A stretch of DNA of 64,000 nucleotides, from positions 46,956,140 to 47,020,139 of the forward strand of contig OY978526.1 of NCBI GenBank assembly GCA_963854835.1, given 5' to 3'. The stretch comes from Megamerina dolium. Taxonomy: Eukaryota; Arthropoda; Insecta; Diptera; Megamerinidae. Position 1 is the first letter of the stretch, and the number at the start of each line of letters is the position of its first letter. This document shows positions 34,101 through 47,163 of this stretch, piece by piece. Position numbers and translations under genes: made by a program. The notes beneath the pieces are model-generated. The model had not been told where the DNA came from, searched no databases, and saw only the letters and a program-made list of their open reading frames with translations.

Positions 34101-34469
34101 ATGTTTCTTCCATTTAAATATTTAATGATTTCAGTTATTCTGGTGCTATTTATTATTGTCGATTTAGTTTCGACAACATCAAGATTGACGGGTTATGATG
34201 GTCAGCCCGGTTGTAGGAGTACTGAAGAAGTTGGGAAAGTTTATCGTAATTTTTGGGATCCCACTAAGTATTGGCATTGCACTACGCTCAACCAAGCAGC
34301 TGTATTAGAACATTGTGAGGATGGGTATGCATTTGTTAGTAGTATTGGACATTGTATTCCATGGGTTGATTGGATTTGGGAAGAAGAACTGATGCCACCC
34401 AGTCTCCCATTTAGTGATTATGCTGATATTAAAAATTATAATCATGATGAGGTGTTTAAAGTGAAGTGA
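34101..34469 (+). CDS. Small secreted chitin-binding (peritrophin-A-like) protein
   Basis: 122 codons from ATG at 34101. I chose this start because the first ATG in frame is directly followed by a signal peptide: a short N-region, then hydrophobic YLMISVILVLFIIVDLV. The mature part has Cys spacing and aromatic residues like a CBM14/peritrophin-A module: C, 20 residues, C in KYWHC, 11, C in EHCEDGYAF, 12, C in GHCIPW. It has four Cys rather than six, so it would be a reduced variant. Such proteins bind chitin in cuticle or peritrophic matrix. No stops, a TATA/Inr upstream and AATAAA about 350 bases downstream support a real gene. An upstream exon cannot be excluded. It is the only non-transposon coding region I trust. 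Confidence 0.68.
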   Translation: MFLPFKYLMISVILVLFIIVDLVSTTSRLTGYDGQPGCRSTEEVGKVYRNFWDPTKYWHCTTLNQAAVLEHCEDGYAFVSSIGHCIPWVDWIWEEELMPPSLPFSDYADIKNYNHDEVFKVK

Positions 34470-34549
34470 AGCTGTTGTACACACTATACATTTTATACCC
34501 TAATACTAATTTATTTTTAACTACTTGAATGGTAAAAATATGCATATGT

Positions 34550-35719
<1,170 letters not shown>

Positions 35720-36035
35720 TAAATTTAGTTTCACGACCATCAGTATTTTCGGATAAAAGTTTTTTCTGATAGTCGGCCTTTGGCCGTTCGGAAAAAGAAA
35801 TAACCCTTATAGGACCGACGCCGGCTTCGTGAACATCAGTATTTTCGGATAAAAGTTTTTTCTGATAGTGGTGGAAAAAGAAATAACCATTATAGGACCG
35901 ACGCGGGTTTCGCGAACATTCGTATTTTCGGATGACAGTTTTTATTGTTAGTCGGCGTTCGGCCGGGCGCAATAAAAAATAACGCTTATAGGCCCAACGA
36001 CGGTTTCGCGACCATCATTATTTTACAATATTTAC
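35720..36035. repeat. Minisatellite, about 90-97 bp unit, 3-4 copies
   Basis: Units start near 35732, 35828, 35916 and 36008 with (C/A)GACCATCAGTATTTTCGG-like sequence and contain CTTATAGGACCGACG. They are diverged from one another. No coding potential. Confidence 0.8.
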
Positions 36036-36068
36036 ATTTATCACTATAATACCCCTTTATTTCACTAC

Positions 36069-38015
36069 TTTTTATACCCTGCATAATGCAATATGCATGG
36101 TATATTCATTTTGGTCAGATGTTTGTGTCCACTTGAAGGAATCTCCGGAGATATAGACATAGATATATATTCGTGATCAGCGTCGATTAAATTTTCGATT
36201 TAACGATGTCCGTCCGTCCGTCCGTCCGTCCGTCCGTCTGTCTGTCACCTGGCTGGTTCGCACGATAACTTGAGTAAATATTGAGCTATTTCGATGAAAT
36301 TTGGCATAAGCAATCTATGATCCAAGGGTACGGAGGGGATTGATATTGGGCATGATCGGTCAATAACCACGCCCACACCAAGCATTCAAAGCGACTAACC
36401 TCGAAATTTTCAAAATCTTTAACTTTCTATAACTCACATAATATACCACTTGGGACAACAATATTTGGCACATAGAGTTATATTATACTACTATATAACC
36501 TCGCCAAAAGTGGTTGAGCCACGCCTACTTTTTAGCGTAGCTCTCATACAAAGTGTCTGTACTTCTTTTAAATTGAAACAGCTGTAACTTCTACAATCTT
36601 CTGTTCAGAATAACCATAATTGACACTTAGATTAACATGGTAGTCGGAAATAATATGGCAGAAAATCAGTGTGCCACGCCCACTCCTTTTTGGGTCTCCC
36701 ATACAAAGTTGCGGAAATTAAAAAAAATGTTACCGGTTATAACTTGCAAACTATTCAGCGTAGAATAACGAGATTTAAGGTGTGGATTAGTATTGTACGA
36801 GCAACTAGGCTCACAGAAAATGGGAGCACCACGCCCACTGTTTATCGTAGCCCCCATACAAATTTTAAATTGAAACAGCTGTAACTTCGGCAATCTTCTG
36901 TCTAGAATAACCATAATTGACACTTAGATTAACATGGTAGTCGGCAATAATCTGGCAGAAAATCAGTGTGCCACGTCTACTCCTTCATGAGTCTCCCATA
37001 CAAAGTCAAAGGAATTAAACTAAAACTTTTAAGCTCCATAACTTACAAACCATTTAGCGTAGGACAACGAGATTTAAGGTATGGAATAGTATTGTACGAG
37101 CAACTAGGCTCACAGAAAATGGGAGCACCACGCCCACTGTTTATCGTAGCCCCCATACAAATTTTAAATTGAAACAGCTGTAACTTCGGCAATCTTCTGT
37201 CTAGAATAACCATAATTGACACTTAAATTAACATGGCAGTGAGAAATAATATGGCAGAAAATCAGTGTGCCACGCCCACTCCTTTTTGGGTCTCCCATAC
37301 AAAGTTGCGGAAATTAAAAAAATGTTACCGATTATAACTTACAAACCATTTAGCGTAGGACAACGAGATTTAAGGTATGGAATAGCATTGTACGAGCAAC
37401 TAGACTCACAGGAAATGGGCGCACCACGCCCACTGTTTATCGTAGCCCCCATACAAATTTTATATTGAAACAGCTGTAACTTCGGCAGTCTTCTGTCTAG
37501 GATAACCATAATTGACACTTAAATTAATATCGTAGTCGGAAATAATCTGGCAGAAAATCAGTGTGCCACGCCCACTCCTTCATGGGTCTCCCATACAAAG
37601 TCGAGTGAATTAAACTAAAACTTTTAAGCTCCATAACTTACAAACCATATAGCGTAGGACAACCAAATTTAATTTGTGGATTAATATTGAAAAATTAATT
37701 AGATATACAAGAAAGAGATAAGTCACGCCCACTTTTTATATAGCTTCCGTACAAAGTGTCGGATTTATCTTAAACATTAAAACACCCATAACTTCCTAAA
37801 TAATACGCCTAAGTCAACCCATTGCAACCTATGTAGTTTAGTAGTATAGGCAGAAATTGATCCTCCAAAATTGGTGAGCTACGCCTGCTTCTTAATGTAG
37901 GTCCTATACAAAGTAGTGGAAGAAAAGGATGGATATACGAGCAAACTTTTTATATATACATCTACATATGCAGGGTATAATTTGGTCGGCCCCAGCCGAC
38001 TGTAAGGAGATTTTT
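36069..38015 (+). mobile_element. DINE-1-like element, copy 2
   Basis: Begins TTTTTATACCCTGCATAATG, has a short (GTCC)n at 36210-36238, then four tandem units of 296-299 bp (CAGTGTGCCACG at 36667, 36964, 37263, 37559). It ends with the hairpin GTCGGCCCCAGCCGAC and AAGGAGATTTTT. It carries the second type of 3' segment (ACACCCATAACTTCC and GGAAGAAAAGGATGG), also found in copies 5 and 7. Confidence 0.82.
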
Positions 38016-38055
38016 CCGTATACACTTAATTGCAGTAGACAAGGTATGAAGATTA

Positions 38056-39941
38056 AAAATCTCCTTACAGTCGGCTGGGGCCGACCAAACTATACCCTGC
38101 ATATGTAGATTTGTATATAAAAAGTTTACTCGAATATCCAACTTTTCTTTTATTTCCACTTTTCGAGAAACAATTTTTGCATATACTACTAATTTACACC
38201 CGAAATATGGTTGACTTTGACGAAGTAAAAGGATTTTAAGATAATTCCGAGGCTTAGTATGGGAGCTATATAAAAAGTGGGCGTGGCTTACCACTTTCTA
38301 GTAAATCCAATTAATTTTTCAATGTTAATCCACACCTTAAATTTGGTGTCCTACGTTGAATAGTTTCTAAGTTATGGTGGTTAACATTTTTGTTTAATTT
38401 CCTCAACTTTGTATGTGAGCCCCAATAAGAAGTGGGCGTGGTACGCAGATTTTTCTCCAGATTATTTCCGACTACGATATTAATTTAAGTGTCAATTATG
38501 GTTATTGTAGACATAAGATTGTCTAAGTTACAGCTGTTTCAATTTAAAATTTTTATGGGGGCTACGATAAACACTGGGCGTGGTGCGCCCATTTCCTATG
38601 ACCCTAGTTGCTCGTACAATACTTATCCATACCTTAAATCTCGTTGTCCTACGCTAAATGGTTTGTAAGTTATGGAGCTTAAAAGTTTTAGTTTAATTCC
38701 CTTGACTTTGTATGGGAGACTCATGAAGGAGTGGGCGTGGCACACTGATTTTTTGCCAGATTTTTGCCGACTACGATATTAATTTAAGTGTCAATTATGG
38801 TTATTCTAGACAGAAGACTGCCGAAGTTACAGCTGTTTCAATTTAAAATTTGTATGGGGGCTACGGTAAACAGTGGGCGTGGTGCGCCCATTTTCTGTGA
38901 GCCTAGTTGCTCGTACAATACTAATCCATACCTTAAATCTCGTTGTCCTACGCTAAATGGTTTGTAAGTTATGAAGCTTAAAAGTTTCAGTTTAATTCCC
39001 TTGACTTTGTATGGGAGACTCATGAAGGAGTGGGCGTGGCACACTGATTTTCTGCCAGATTTTTGCCGACTACGATATTAATCTAAGTGTCAATTATGGT
39101 TTTTTTAGGGAGAAGATTGCCGAAGTTACAGCTGTTTCAATTTAAAATTTGTATGGGGGCTACAATAAACAGTGGGCGTGGCGCACCCATTTCAAGTGAG
39201 TCTAGTTGCTCGTACAATACTATTCCATACCTTAAATCTTGTTATTCTACGCTGAATAGTTTGCAAGTTATAACCGGTAACATTTTTTTTAATTTCCGCA
39301 ACTTTGTATGGGAGACCCAAAAAGCAGTAGGCGTGGCACACTGATTTTCTGCCATATTATTTCCGACTACCATATTAATCTAAGTGTCAATTATGGTTAT
39401 TCTGGACGGAAGATTGTAGAAGTTACAGCTGTTTCAATTTAAAAGAAGTACAGACACTTTGTATGAGAGCTACGCTAAAAAGTAGGCGTGGCTCAACCAC
39501 TTTTGGCGACGTTATATAGTAGTATAATATAAGTCTATGTGCCAAATATTGTTGTCCCAAGTCGTATATTATGTGAGTTATAGCAAGTTAAAGATTTTGA
39601 AAATTTCGAGGTTAGTCGCTTTGAATGCTTGGTGTGGGCGTGGTTATTGGCCGATCATGCTCAATATCAATCCCCTCCGTACCCTTGGATCATAGATTAC
39701 TTATGCTAAATTTCATCGAAATAGCTCAATATTTACTCAAGTTATCGTGCGAACCAGCCAGGTGACAGACAGACGGACGGACGGACGGACGGACGGACGG
39801 ACATCGTTAAATCGAAAATTTAATCGACGCTGATCACGAATATATATCCATGTCTATATCTCCGGAGATTCCTTCAAGTGGACACAAACATCTGACCGAA
39901 ATGAATATACCATGCATATTGCATTATGCAGGGTATAAAAA
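38056..39941 (-). mobile_element. DINE-1-like element, copy 3
   Basis: Mirror-oriented to copy 2, starting only about 40 bp from it with the hairpin end (CAGTCGGCTGGGGCCGACC). It has the first type of 3' segment (TTCTTTTATTTCCACTTTTCG), internal units and (GGAC)n at 39773-39804, and ends GCAGGGTATAAAAA. Confidence 0.82.
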
Positions 39942-39953
39942 CACATTATAATT

Positions 39954-41580
39954 AAAAAAAATCTCGTTACAGTCGGCTGGGGCCGACCAAACTATACCCT
40001 GCATATGTAGATTTATATATAACAAGTTTAGTCGAATATCCAACTTTTCTTTTATTTCCACTTTTCGAGAAACAATTTTTGCATATACTACTAATTTACA
40101 CCCGAAATATGGTTGACTTTGACGAAGTAAAAGGATTTTAAGATAATTCCGAGGCTTAGTATGGGAGCTATATAAAAAGTGGGCGTGGCTTACCACTTTC
40201 TAGTAAATCCAATTAATTTTTCAATGTTAATCCACACCTTAAATTTGGTGTCCTACGTTGAATAGTTTCTCAGTTATGGTGGTTAACATTTTTGTTTAAT
40301 TTCCTCAACTTTGTATGGGAGCCCCAATAAGAAGTGGGCGTGGTACGCTGATTTTTCGCCAGATTATTTCCGACTACGATATTAATTTAAGTGTCAATTA
40401 TGGTTATTGTAGACATAAGATTGCCGAAGTTACAGCTGTTTCAATTTAAAATTTGTATGGGGGCTACGATAAAAACTGGGCGTGGTGCTCCCATTTTCTG
40501 TGAGCCTAGTTGCTCGTACAATACTAATCCATACCCTAAGTCTCGTTGTCCTAGGCTAAATGGTTTGTAAGCTATGGAGCTTAACATTTTAGTTTAATTC
40601 ACTCGACTTTGTATGGGAGACCCATGAAGGAGTGGGCGTGGCACACTGATTTTCTGCCAGATTTTTGCCGACTACGATATTAATTTAAGTGTCAATTATG
40701 GTTATTCTAGACAGAAGATTGCCGAAGTTACAGCTGTTTCAATTTAAAATTTGTATGGGGGCTACGATAAACACTGGGCGTGGTGCGCCCATTTTCTGTA
40801 AGCCTAGTTGCTCGTACAATGCTAATCCACACCTTAAATCTCGTTATTCTACGCTGAATAGTTTGCAAGTTATAACCGGTAACATTTTTTTTAATTTCCG
40901 CAACTTTGTATGGGAGACCCAAAAAGGAGTGGACGTGGCATATTGATTTTCTGCCATATTATTTTTGACTACCGTGTTAATCTAAGTGTCAATTATGGTT
41001 ATTCTAGACAGAAGATTGTAGAAGTTACAGCAGTTTCAATTTAAAAGAAGTACAGACACTTTGTATGGGAGCTACGCTAGAAAGTAGGCGTGGCTCATCC
41101 ACTTTTGGTGAGGTTATATAGTAGTATAATATAACTCTATGTGCAAAATATTGTTGTCCCAAGTGGTATATTGTGTGAGTTATAGCAAGTTAAAGATTTT
41201 GAAAATTTCGAGGTTAGTCGCTTTGAATGCTTGGTGTGGGCGTGGCTATTGACCGATCATGCCCAATATCAATCCCCTCCGTACCCTTGGATCATAGATT
41301 ACTTATGCCAAATTTCATCGAAATAGCTCAATATTTACTCAAGTTATCGTGCGAACCAGCCAGGTGACAGACAGACGGACGGACGGACGGACGGACGGAC
41401 GGACGGACGGACGGACGGACGGACGGACGGACGGACGGACATCGTTAAATCGAAAATTTAATCGACGCTGATCACGAATATATATCCATGTCTATATCTC
41501 CGGAGATTCCTTCAAGTGGACACAAACATCTGACCGAAATGAATATACCATGCATATTGCATTATGCAGGGTATAAAAAT
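39954..41580 (-). mobile_element. DINE-1-like element, copy 4
   Basis: Same orientation and subtype as copies 1 and 3, separated from copy 3 by only about 13 bp. (GGAC)n is long here (41372-41441). Very similar to copy 1 over its length. Confidence 0.82.
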
Positions 41581-42114
41581 ATGTTTAATATACCATTTGA
41601 AAGGTAATTTTATGGCCTTTAATATGTTAAATTAAAAATTGTAAGGAAAAATTGTGAATTTATTGTGTAATTTCGATCGCAAGTTTGAATTTTGACGTTG
41701 AGCCACGCCTTATATGGGCGTTGGCGACAAAAAAGTTTGGTTTTTTATATTCACAAAAATAGGCTTTATACGAAGAAAAAATTTTTTCTTTTTCCTTTAA
41801 GTGGGCAACTTTTTAACAGTGTTCCGAAATGGTAGGTAATTTTTTTATAGCATAATTTGGGCATGAGATCGGCATCTCATTGCCGTTATCCATTTGTCAT
41901 TTTGTCGGTTCTTTTGTCTTCTATGTGAGATAAAAGAAACAGTGACTCCAGGCACTCATATCGGTTAGAGCAAATTTTATTAAGTACCAATGATTTTATT
42001 GCAAAAAGTTTAACAGAACAATGAAAGGAACAAAAAAGGATTACTCTTCGTGTTATATTTAAAAAATAATATTTCGCAAATGCATTGAGTTTGCGACTTT
42101 TTACAAAATTTGCA
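41581..42114. other. Intergenic with dispersed repeat
   Basis: Contains the inverted partner (41718-41790) of the repeat at 35385-35440. No gene recognised. Confidence 0.5.
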
Positions 42115-42560
42115 TCATTTTTTACCACCTTTCTTCTCGAGCCATTTTGGAAGATGATTGTTACTTTCGAAACGAACGACATCAACAGGATTGACAGCTT
42201 TTCTGCCAACAATCAGAGCGGTTGATAACGATTCATTTTCTGGAATAGTTGCTTGACTTGTTGAAGGTGCGCGACCTACCGAACGCGTTTGGGTGTAGCT
42301 CACAAGAACAGCGGTGATCTGTTCTCGAGCTTCGGGTAACTGTACCATTTTTCCTCCTTTATTAGAAATATTACTGGAGATATTCAACTTCTCTTTGTGA
42401 ATTCGTCTTGGTTCTCACATGATATCGTCTCATCAAACTATCCACTAGGTCGACACCCACCATATGTCTGTTGTATTCCCGAATGGTTTGTAGGCAATCG
42501 ACTTTAATGTACTGCTTTTCCTTTCTATCATATCGTTTAGCCTTAGCTTAGCTTAGCTAG
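42115..42560 (-). pseudogene. piggyBac-like transposase C-terminal relic
   Basis: The minus strand reads DRKEKQYIKVDCLQTIREYN, then HMVGVDLVDSLMRRY, the conserved end of the piggyBac (DDE_Tnp_1_7) catalytic region. After a stop, a 90-codon frame ends in DVVRFESNNHLPKWLEKKG, matching the piggyBac C-terminal xHWPxWxEKKG signature. A part between the two is missing, and the Cys-rich finger is absent. A broken relic. Confidence 0.8.
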
Positions 42561-44069
42561 TCAATCGCATCTTTCGTTGAAATAATTTTTTCACCGGCAT
42601 GACAGTCTCTTTGACTGTAGAAGTATTCCGAAGTTATTGGGATATGGCATGGCTACAAGCTGTTTGTGTCTTGTTTATGTTAAATAATAATCGTTCCTTA
42701 AACCAAACTGCAATAATATATGCATATATGTAATGAGTTTATTATATACCAGGTGTACAAGCTTAAAAACGCTGTTTGCTCGTAGATGGCGTTAGTGAGC
42801 ATATTGAGCTATTATCGACTGTGCATCCTTTTTATATGAGTTCGACACCTGTTTACATCAATTAGTAAACATCATCAGAAAACTAAGTTGTAAACCAAAC
42901 ATGGAGGAAAGGGTGCGTACACCAGCAGCACTTTATTCCTGTAAGAAGGCCAAAGGCAAAAGATGGGTAAAAATTTATCCAGTAAAAACGTGCAAGTTCT
43001 CTCACTTCGAACTGTCACTTTGCGCTCTCATTTTCTCTACCGTTGCAAATTTTTCGGTGTTAACAAACACCATTTGAGAAAAAAAGATGATAATTTGTAT
43101 GAATTTGTACGAATTTTCTGTAAAAAAACTCTCTCAATCAGACCTAATAACTTTCTGCTACAAATAGGATACAATCGTGCAGGTCAAACTCGAAGTTTGA
43201 AAGTAAGAATAATAGATACAATAGTAATAGAAAGATCCCCTCTATTCAGAATTGCTGCTTTTTTCACTCATTAAAATACCTGGTCCACTGGGTATCACTG
43301 GCTTCAACATTTCGCTTCATTTAATGAAAAACGCATAAAAATGTCAATATTCCAATTCCCGAATATTGTTGAAAATAAGCTTATTATATACGCTATAAAT
43401 TTATTTTCCGCGCTGAACAATGTTGCTAACTACCTCTCCTCATCACTAGTCTCCGATAACTTCGATAATTTCTCACATGAGATCACGACGCGGTTTTCGA
43501 ATATTGATATTTAGATACTATGAGAAACAGGCGTAAAATTGATAGGAAATATGTATCTATATGTAATAATTGTAGAATATATGTATGCGAATCGATAGCG
43601 CAGAACGGCAGAGTGGCTTGAGTCACACTTCGTTTTTTCGCTGTAGATCACAAAATCCAACTATTTTCAATACTGTAGGTTTACAGTATTAAAGTTTACG
43701 AAGTAAAATTTTTCTGTTAAAAGCATTTCTACAGAATAAATATTTTCGATGCTAAAAATCAGAAATTTTTAGTACAAAAATACGACCTTCTCTTCCACTT
43801 GTTCGTAAGAATGTGATTACAGAAACTAACGTTCAGTCAGATTACATTCTAATTTGAAAATGAAATGTCACTAGAAATATGATCGAGAGCTCAATTTCGT
43901 AATGAAAAATTACATCTTTTTATTCAAAATGTGATTTATGTGATTCTTGCTTTGTGGTACTCTTACCAGCTAGAGGGTTAATCTTCATGGTTTTACACAC
44001 ATCTTTCCAGGTGTCGGTGGATATTGGATTGGATGTAACATATGGTGCACATTAAAGTAGGTTGATAAA
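42561..44069. other. Intergenic with weak mariner-end signal
   Basis: At 42749-42766 CACCAGGTGTAC-like sequence (ACCAGGTGTACAAGC, after TATAT) resembles a Mos1-type mariner terminus, but no partner end or transposase was found. The 103-codon frame at 42963-43274 shows no domain, and I do not call it a gene. Confidence 0.45.
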
Positions 44070-44215
44070 AAATGTTTTGTGGGGATATGTAAAAGTTTCA
44101 GTTTATGCTGATAAATCGGCAACTTTAGATGAATTCTACGCCAACATTGACCAAACTATAAATATGGACGTAATTCACGCGACAAAAAAAAAAAGATAGT
44201 GTGTTATAGAAGCAA
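44070..44215 (+). pseudogene. mariner-family transposase C-terminal relic
   Basis: The plus strand reads LWGYVKVSVYADKSATLDEF and YANIDQTINMDVIHA. This matches the segment after the last catalytic Asp of mariner (LWGY, VYADKP, LK.NI in copies A/B). Short and decayed. Confidence 0.72.
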
Positions 44216-44529
44216 AGTTAGATTGTGAAAATTCTGCGGATTTTCTGATATTATTGTACCTTTTCTGTTATTAGTTTTGAAATGATGAGAAAAGAGTGAA
44301 GATTCATAATAAACCCACTATTGCGATGAATTTTGCTTATTTCAAAATATATTCCGTTAAAAAAAGTATTTATCGTAACGTAAATGCGACAAAATTTCCG
44401 TTAAGAAAATTGGTAATCAAAAAGTGAAACCAATGCATCAATTCTGCAGAAGTTTCCAATAGAACTTCAAGATTTGCGTGGTATTTACATACTTACTTAC
44501 TTATGTGGCCATAACAACCGAATATCGAT

Positions 44530-44889
44530 TTAGGCCGAAAATAACATGCTTCGCCAGCCATCTCTGTTCTTCGCTAGCTGGCGCCAGTTAGAAATTACAA
44601 GCGCCGTCAGGTTCTCCAGTACTTGGTCTTTCCACCGGAGGTTTGGTTTACTTCTTCTGCGTCGTCCTCCAGCGGGTTCCGAATATAACACCTTCTTAGC
44701 TGGAGCGTGTTCTTCCATTCGCTCGACATGACCTAGCCAGCGCAGCCGCTGGATTTTGATGCGCTTTACTATGTCAATATCGGCATACAGCTCGTACAGC
44801 TCATGGTTGTACCTTATTCGGTACTCGCCACCAACGCAAATAGGTCCAAAGATCTTGCGTAGGACTTTTCTCTCGAAAACTCCAAGCAT
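44530..44889 (-). pseudogene. LINE C-terminal region
   Basis: A 119-codon minus frame with RKVLRKIFGP, the very common LRWLGHVERM motif and a basic GGRRRRSKPNLRW stretch, ending RDGWRS. This is the region after RT in RTE-like LINEs. A break at about 44890-45080 separates it from the RT. Confidence 0.85.
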
Positions 44890-45081
44890 TCGCTCATCCG
44901 AGGTGGAAATTGTCCAGGCTTCAGCGCCATATGTTAGGACAGGAATGATGAGAGACTTGTAGAGTGTAGTTTCGTTCTTCGAGAGAGGGCTCGATTTCTC
45001 AATTGCTTACTCAACCCAAAGTAACACCTGTTAACAAGAGTTATCCTACGCATGATCTCCAAGCCAACGTCATTACTGCTG

Positions 45082-46085
45082 TTAATGCTTGGTTCCAAGA
45101 TAGACAAAGTCCCTTAATACTTCAAAAGCGTAGTTGTCAACAGTGACGTGATGTCCAAGACGCCGGGACTCTTTGTTTGTTGACACTAGATACTTCGTCT
45201 TGCCCTCGTTCACCGTGAGACCCATCCGACGCGACTCTCTTTCCAACTCTGAGAATGCTGCACTGACTGCTCGCGTGTTCATGCCGATTATGTCAATATC
45301 GTCGGCATATGCTAACAGCATGACACTTTTGTTGAAGATAGTGCCATTATGTCGTAGATCAGCAGCTCGTATTATTTTCTCCATAATAAGATTGAAGAAG
45401 TCGCATGATAACGAATCACCTTGTCTGAAACCCCGTTCGGTATTACACGGTGCGGAGAGGTCCTTCCCAATTTTCACTGCACAACGGGAGTTATGCAGTG
45501 TCATTCTACAAAGTCGAATGAGCTTTGCAGGAATACCGAACTCAGACATTGTTATGTAGAGGTAATCCCTTACCGGACTGTCGAAAGCGGCTTTATAATC
45601 AACAAATATGTGGTGTGTGTCGATCTGTTTTTCTTGGGTCTTCTCCAGGATTAGGCCCAGTGCGAAAATCTGGTCGATGGTGGATTTACCAGGTCTGATG
45701 CCACACTGATAAGGTCCAATCAAGTTACTGAGCATAGGCTTCAACCATTCACACAGTACGTTCGACAGAATCTTGTATGCGATACTCAGGAGACTTATTC
45801 CACGGTAGTTGGCGCAAATTGTGGGGTCTCCTTTTTTATGTACAGTACAGAGAACACTGAGCCTCCAATCATCAGGCATGCTTTCATCCGACCATATTCT
45901 GCTTATGAGCTGGTGCCTGTGGGTGAGCAGCTCATCGCCTCCGGTCTTAAACAACTCGGCAGGCAGGCCATCAGCACCTGCAGCTTTGTTGTTCTTCAGC
46001 CTTAAAATGGCCGTTTCAACCTCGTCATAGTCATAGGATTAGCTTCCATCAGGCTTACAAGGTGTTGGAGCTGGTACTTACTGCT
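45082..46085 (-). pseudogene. LINE reverse transcriptase domain
   Basis: The minus frame 45082-45954 extends upstream in phase to about 46030 (KNNKAAGADGLPAELF). Motifs: SVLCTVHKKGDPTICANYRG, FVDYKAAFDS, GFRQGDSLSCDFFN, the catalytic box LAYADDIDIIG and NEGKTKYLVS. It ends at 45082 near VYLGT. An otherwise well preserved RT. It lacks its N-terminal endonuclease and is frameshifted from the C-terminal part. Confidence 0.88.
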
Positions 46086-46433
46086 TGTTTTGGACCTAAA
46101 ATTAAGTATTCCATGAAATTATTTTTAATAGCATATAAAAGAGAAACTTAGATTTTTGCATGCTCCTCCACTCAATAATGTTCGCGGAATAATTATCAAG
46201 AAAAGACTCCCCTTTCTCTCCATTTTATATATTAATGATGACTACTTTTCCCGCACGAAATCTCTCTTTTCGAACTTCATTCAGGATAGGAGGAAAGGGA
46301 AAAGGTAAAAATCTCCTGGGGAGATGTCATGGAGAATATGAGATAAGGGAAAATAGAAAAAATTTCTGTAGAATTTCTCTTTAGAATCGGGCTGATTATA
46401 TGGTTAAAACGATTCAAGATTTTTTCCATTTAG
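46086..46433. other. Intergenic, nothing recognised
   Basis: AT-rich, no coding or repeat signal apart from the LINE boundary. Confidence 0.5.
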
Positions 46434-47163
46434 GGGGAAGACCACTTTGACGGTTTGAAAAAATCGATTTTTTTTTTGCTTGAAATGTTCTATGAGGTGT
46501 GTATTTTAATGTAGTATGCATCTATAGTCCGCCAGAAACATTTAAACGAGGTAACGAGACGATTTTTTAAAAAATTTCCCGGGGCACTGAGCGAGTTTCT
46601 AAAACTTCAAACGCGTTTATCTCGAAACGACATTTTGTAAACTGGTGGGACATATCACGCTTGCAGTTTTCAATCGATTTTGATGAAACCTTGCAAAATT
46701 ATCGAGAATTTAATTCTGGATCGAAATACTGGAAGGGATTTTTGATATTTTATAATTTGGATTTTTAAAGCACGATTTTGAGGCAAATTTTACAGGTAAA
46801 AAATTAACAATTTTTTATAAATAGCCACCATTTTCGTAAAAATTAACTTTTCAAAAAACGGCTTCAGTATTTCAGTGCGAAATTATATGGAGAATAACCT
46901 GCCTATCTAACTTTTGTTCCAGATTCACTTGCCAAGGGTCCAGATGTCCCACCGATGGGGGAAACCGGGCTGGAGGGGGGCTACGCGACCTGGTGCAGCG
47001 TGTACAGGTAGCCCGAGATCCAAGCAAAAAAAATGGGCATTTATTGTAAAAAAGATAACTAATAAAATCATATAAAACATTTTATCATTGCAAGTTGTTT
47101 TAATGCTGAAAAAAAATTCCGAAAATACTTTATTTTCCGACAGCTCAAGGTGGTCTTCCCCCT
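46434..47163. mobile_element. Non-autonomous DNA transposon with 20-bp TIRs, superfamily unknown
   Basis: About 730 bp bounded by inverted repeats: AGGGGGAAGACCACTTTGA on the left and its near-perfect complement TCAAGGTGGTCTTCCCCCT on the right. The right flank is TTAA and the left TTTA, compatible with a mutated piggyBac-style TTAA duplication, though this is uncertain. There is no coding region. A GC-rich patch lies at 46965-47015. Confidence 0.65.

Larger units (their letters stand above)
44473..46085 (-). mobile_element. RTE-like LINE, 5'-truncated
   Basis: A minus-strand RT and C-terminal region end at a short tandem tail (TAAGTAAGTAAGTATG on the minus strand, 44487-44504). Such simple-repeat tails are typical of RTE-type LINEs. 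The 5' part, including the endonuclease, is absent, the usual result of incomplete reverse transcription. Could supply the machinery type used by the SINE, but no shared 3' end is visible. Confidence 0.8.

Noticed and set aside
42963..43274. 103-codon frame as a possible gene
   Set aside because: No recognisable domain, no signal peptide, unusual composition and no promoter signal; could be chance in AT-rich DNA.
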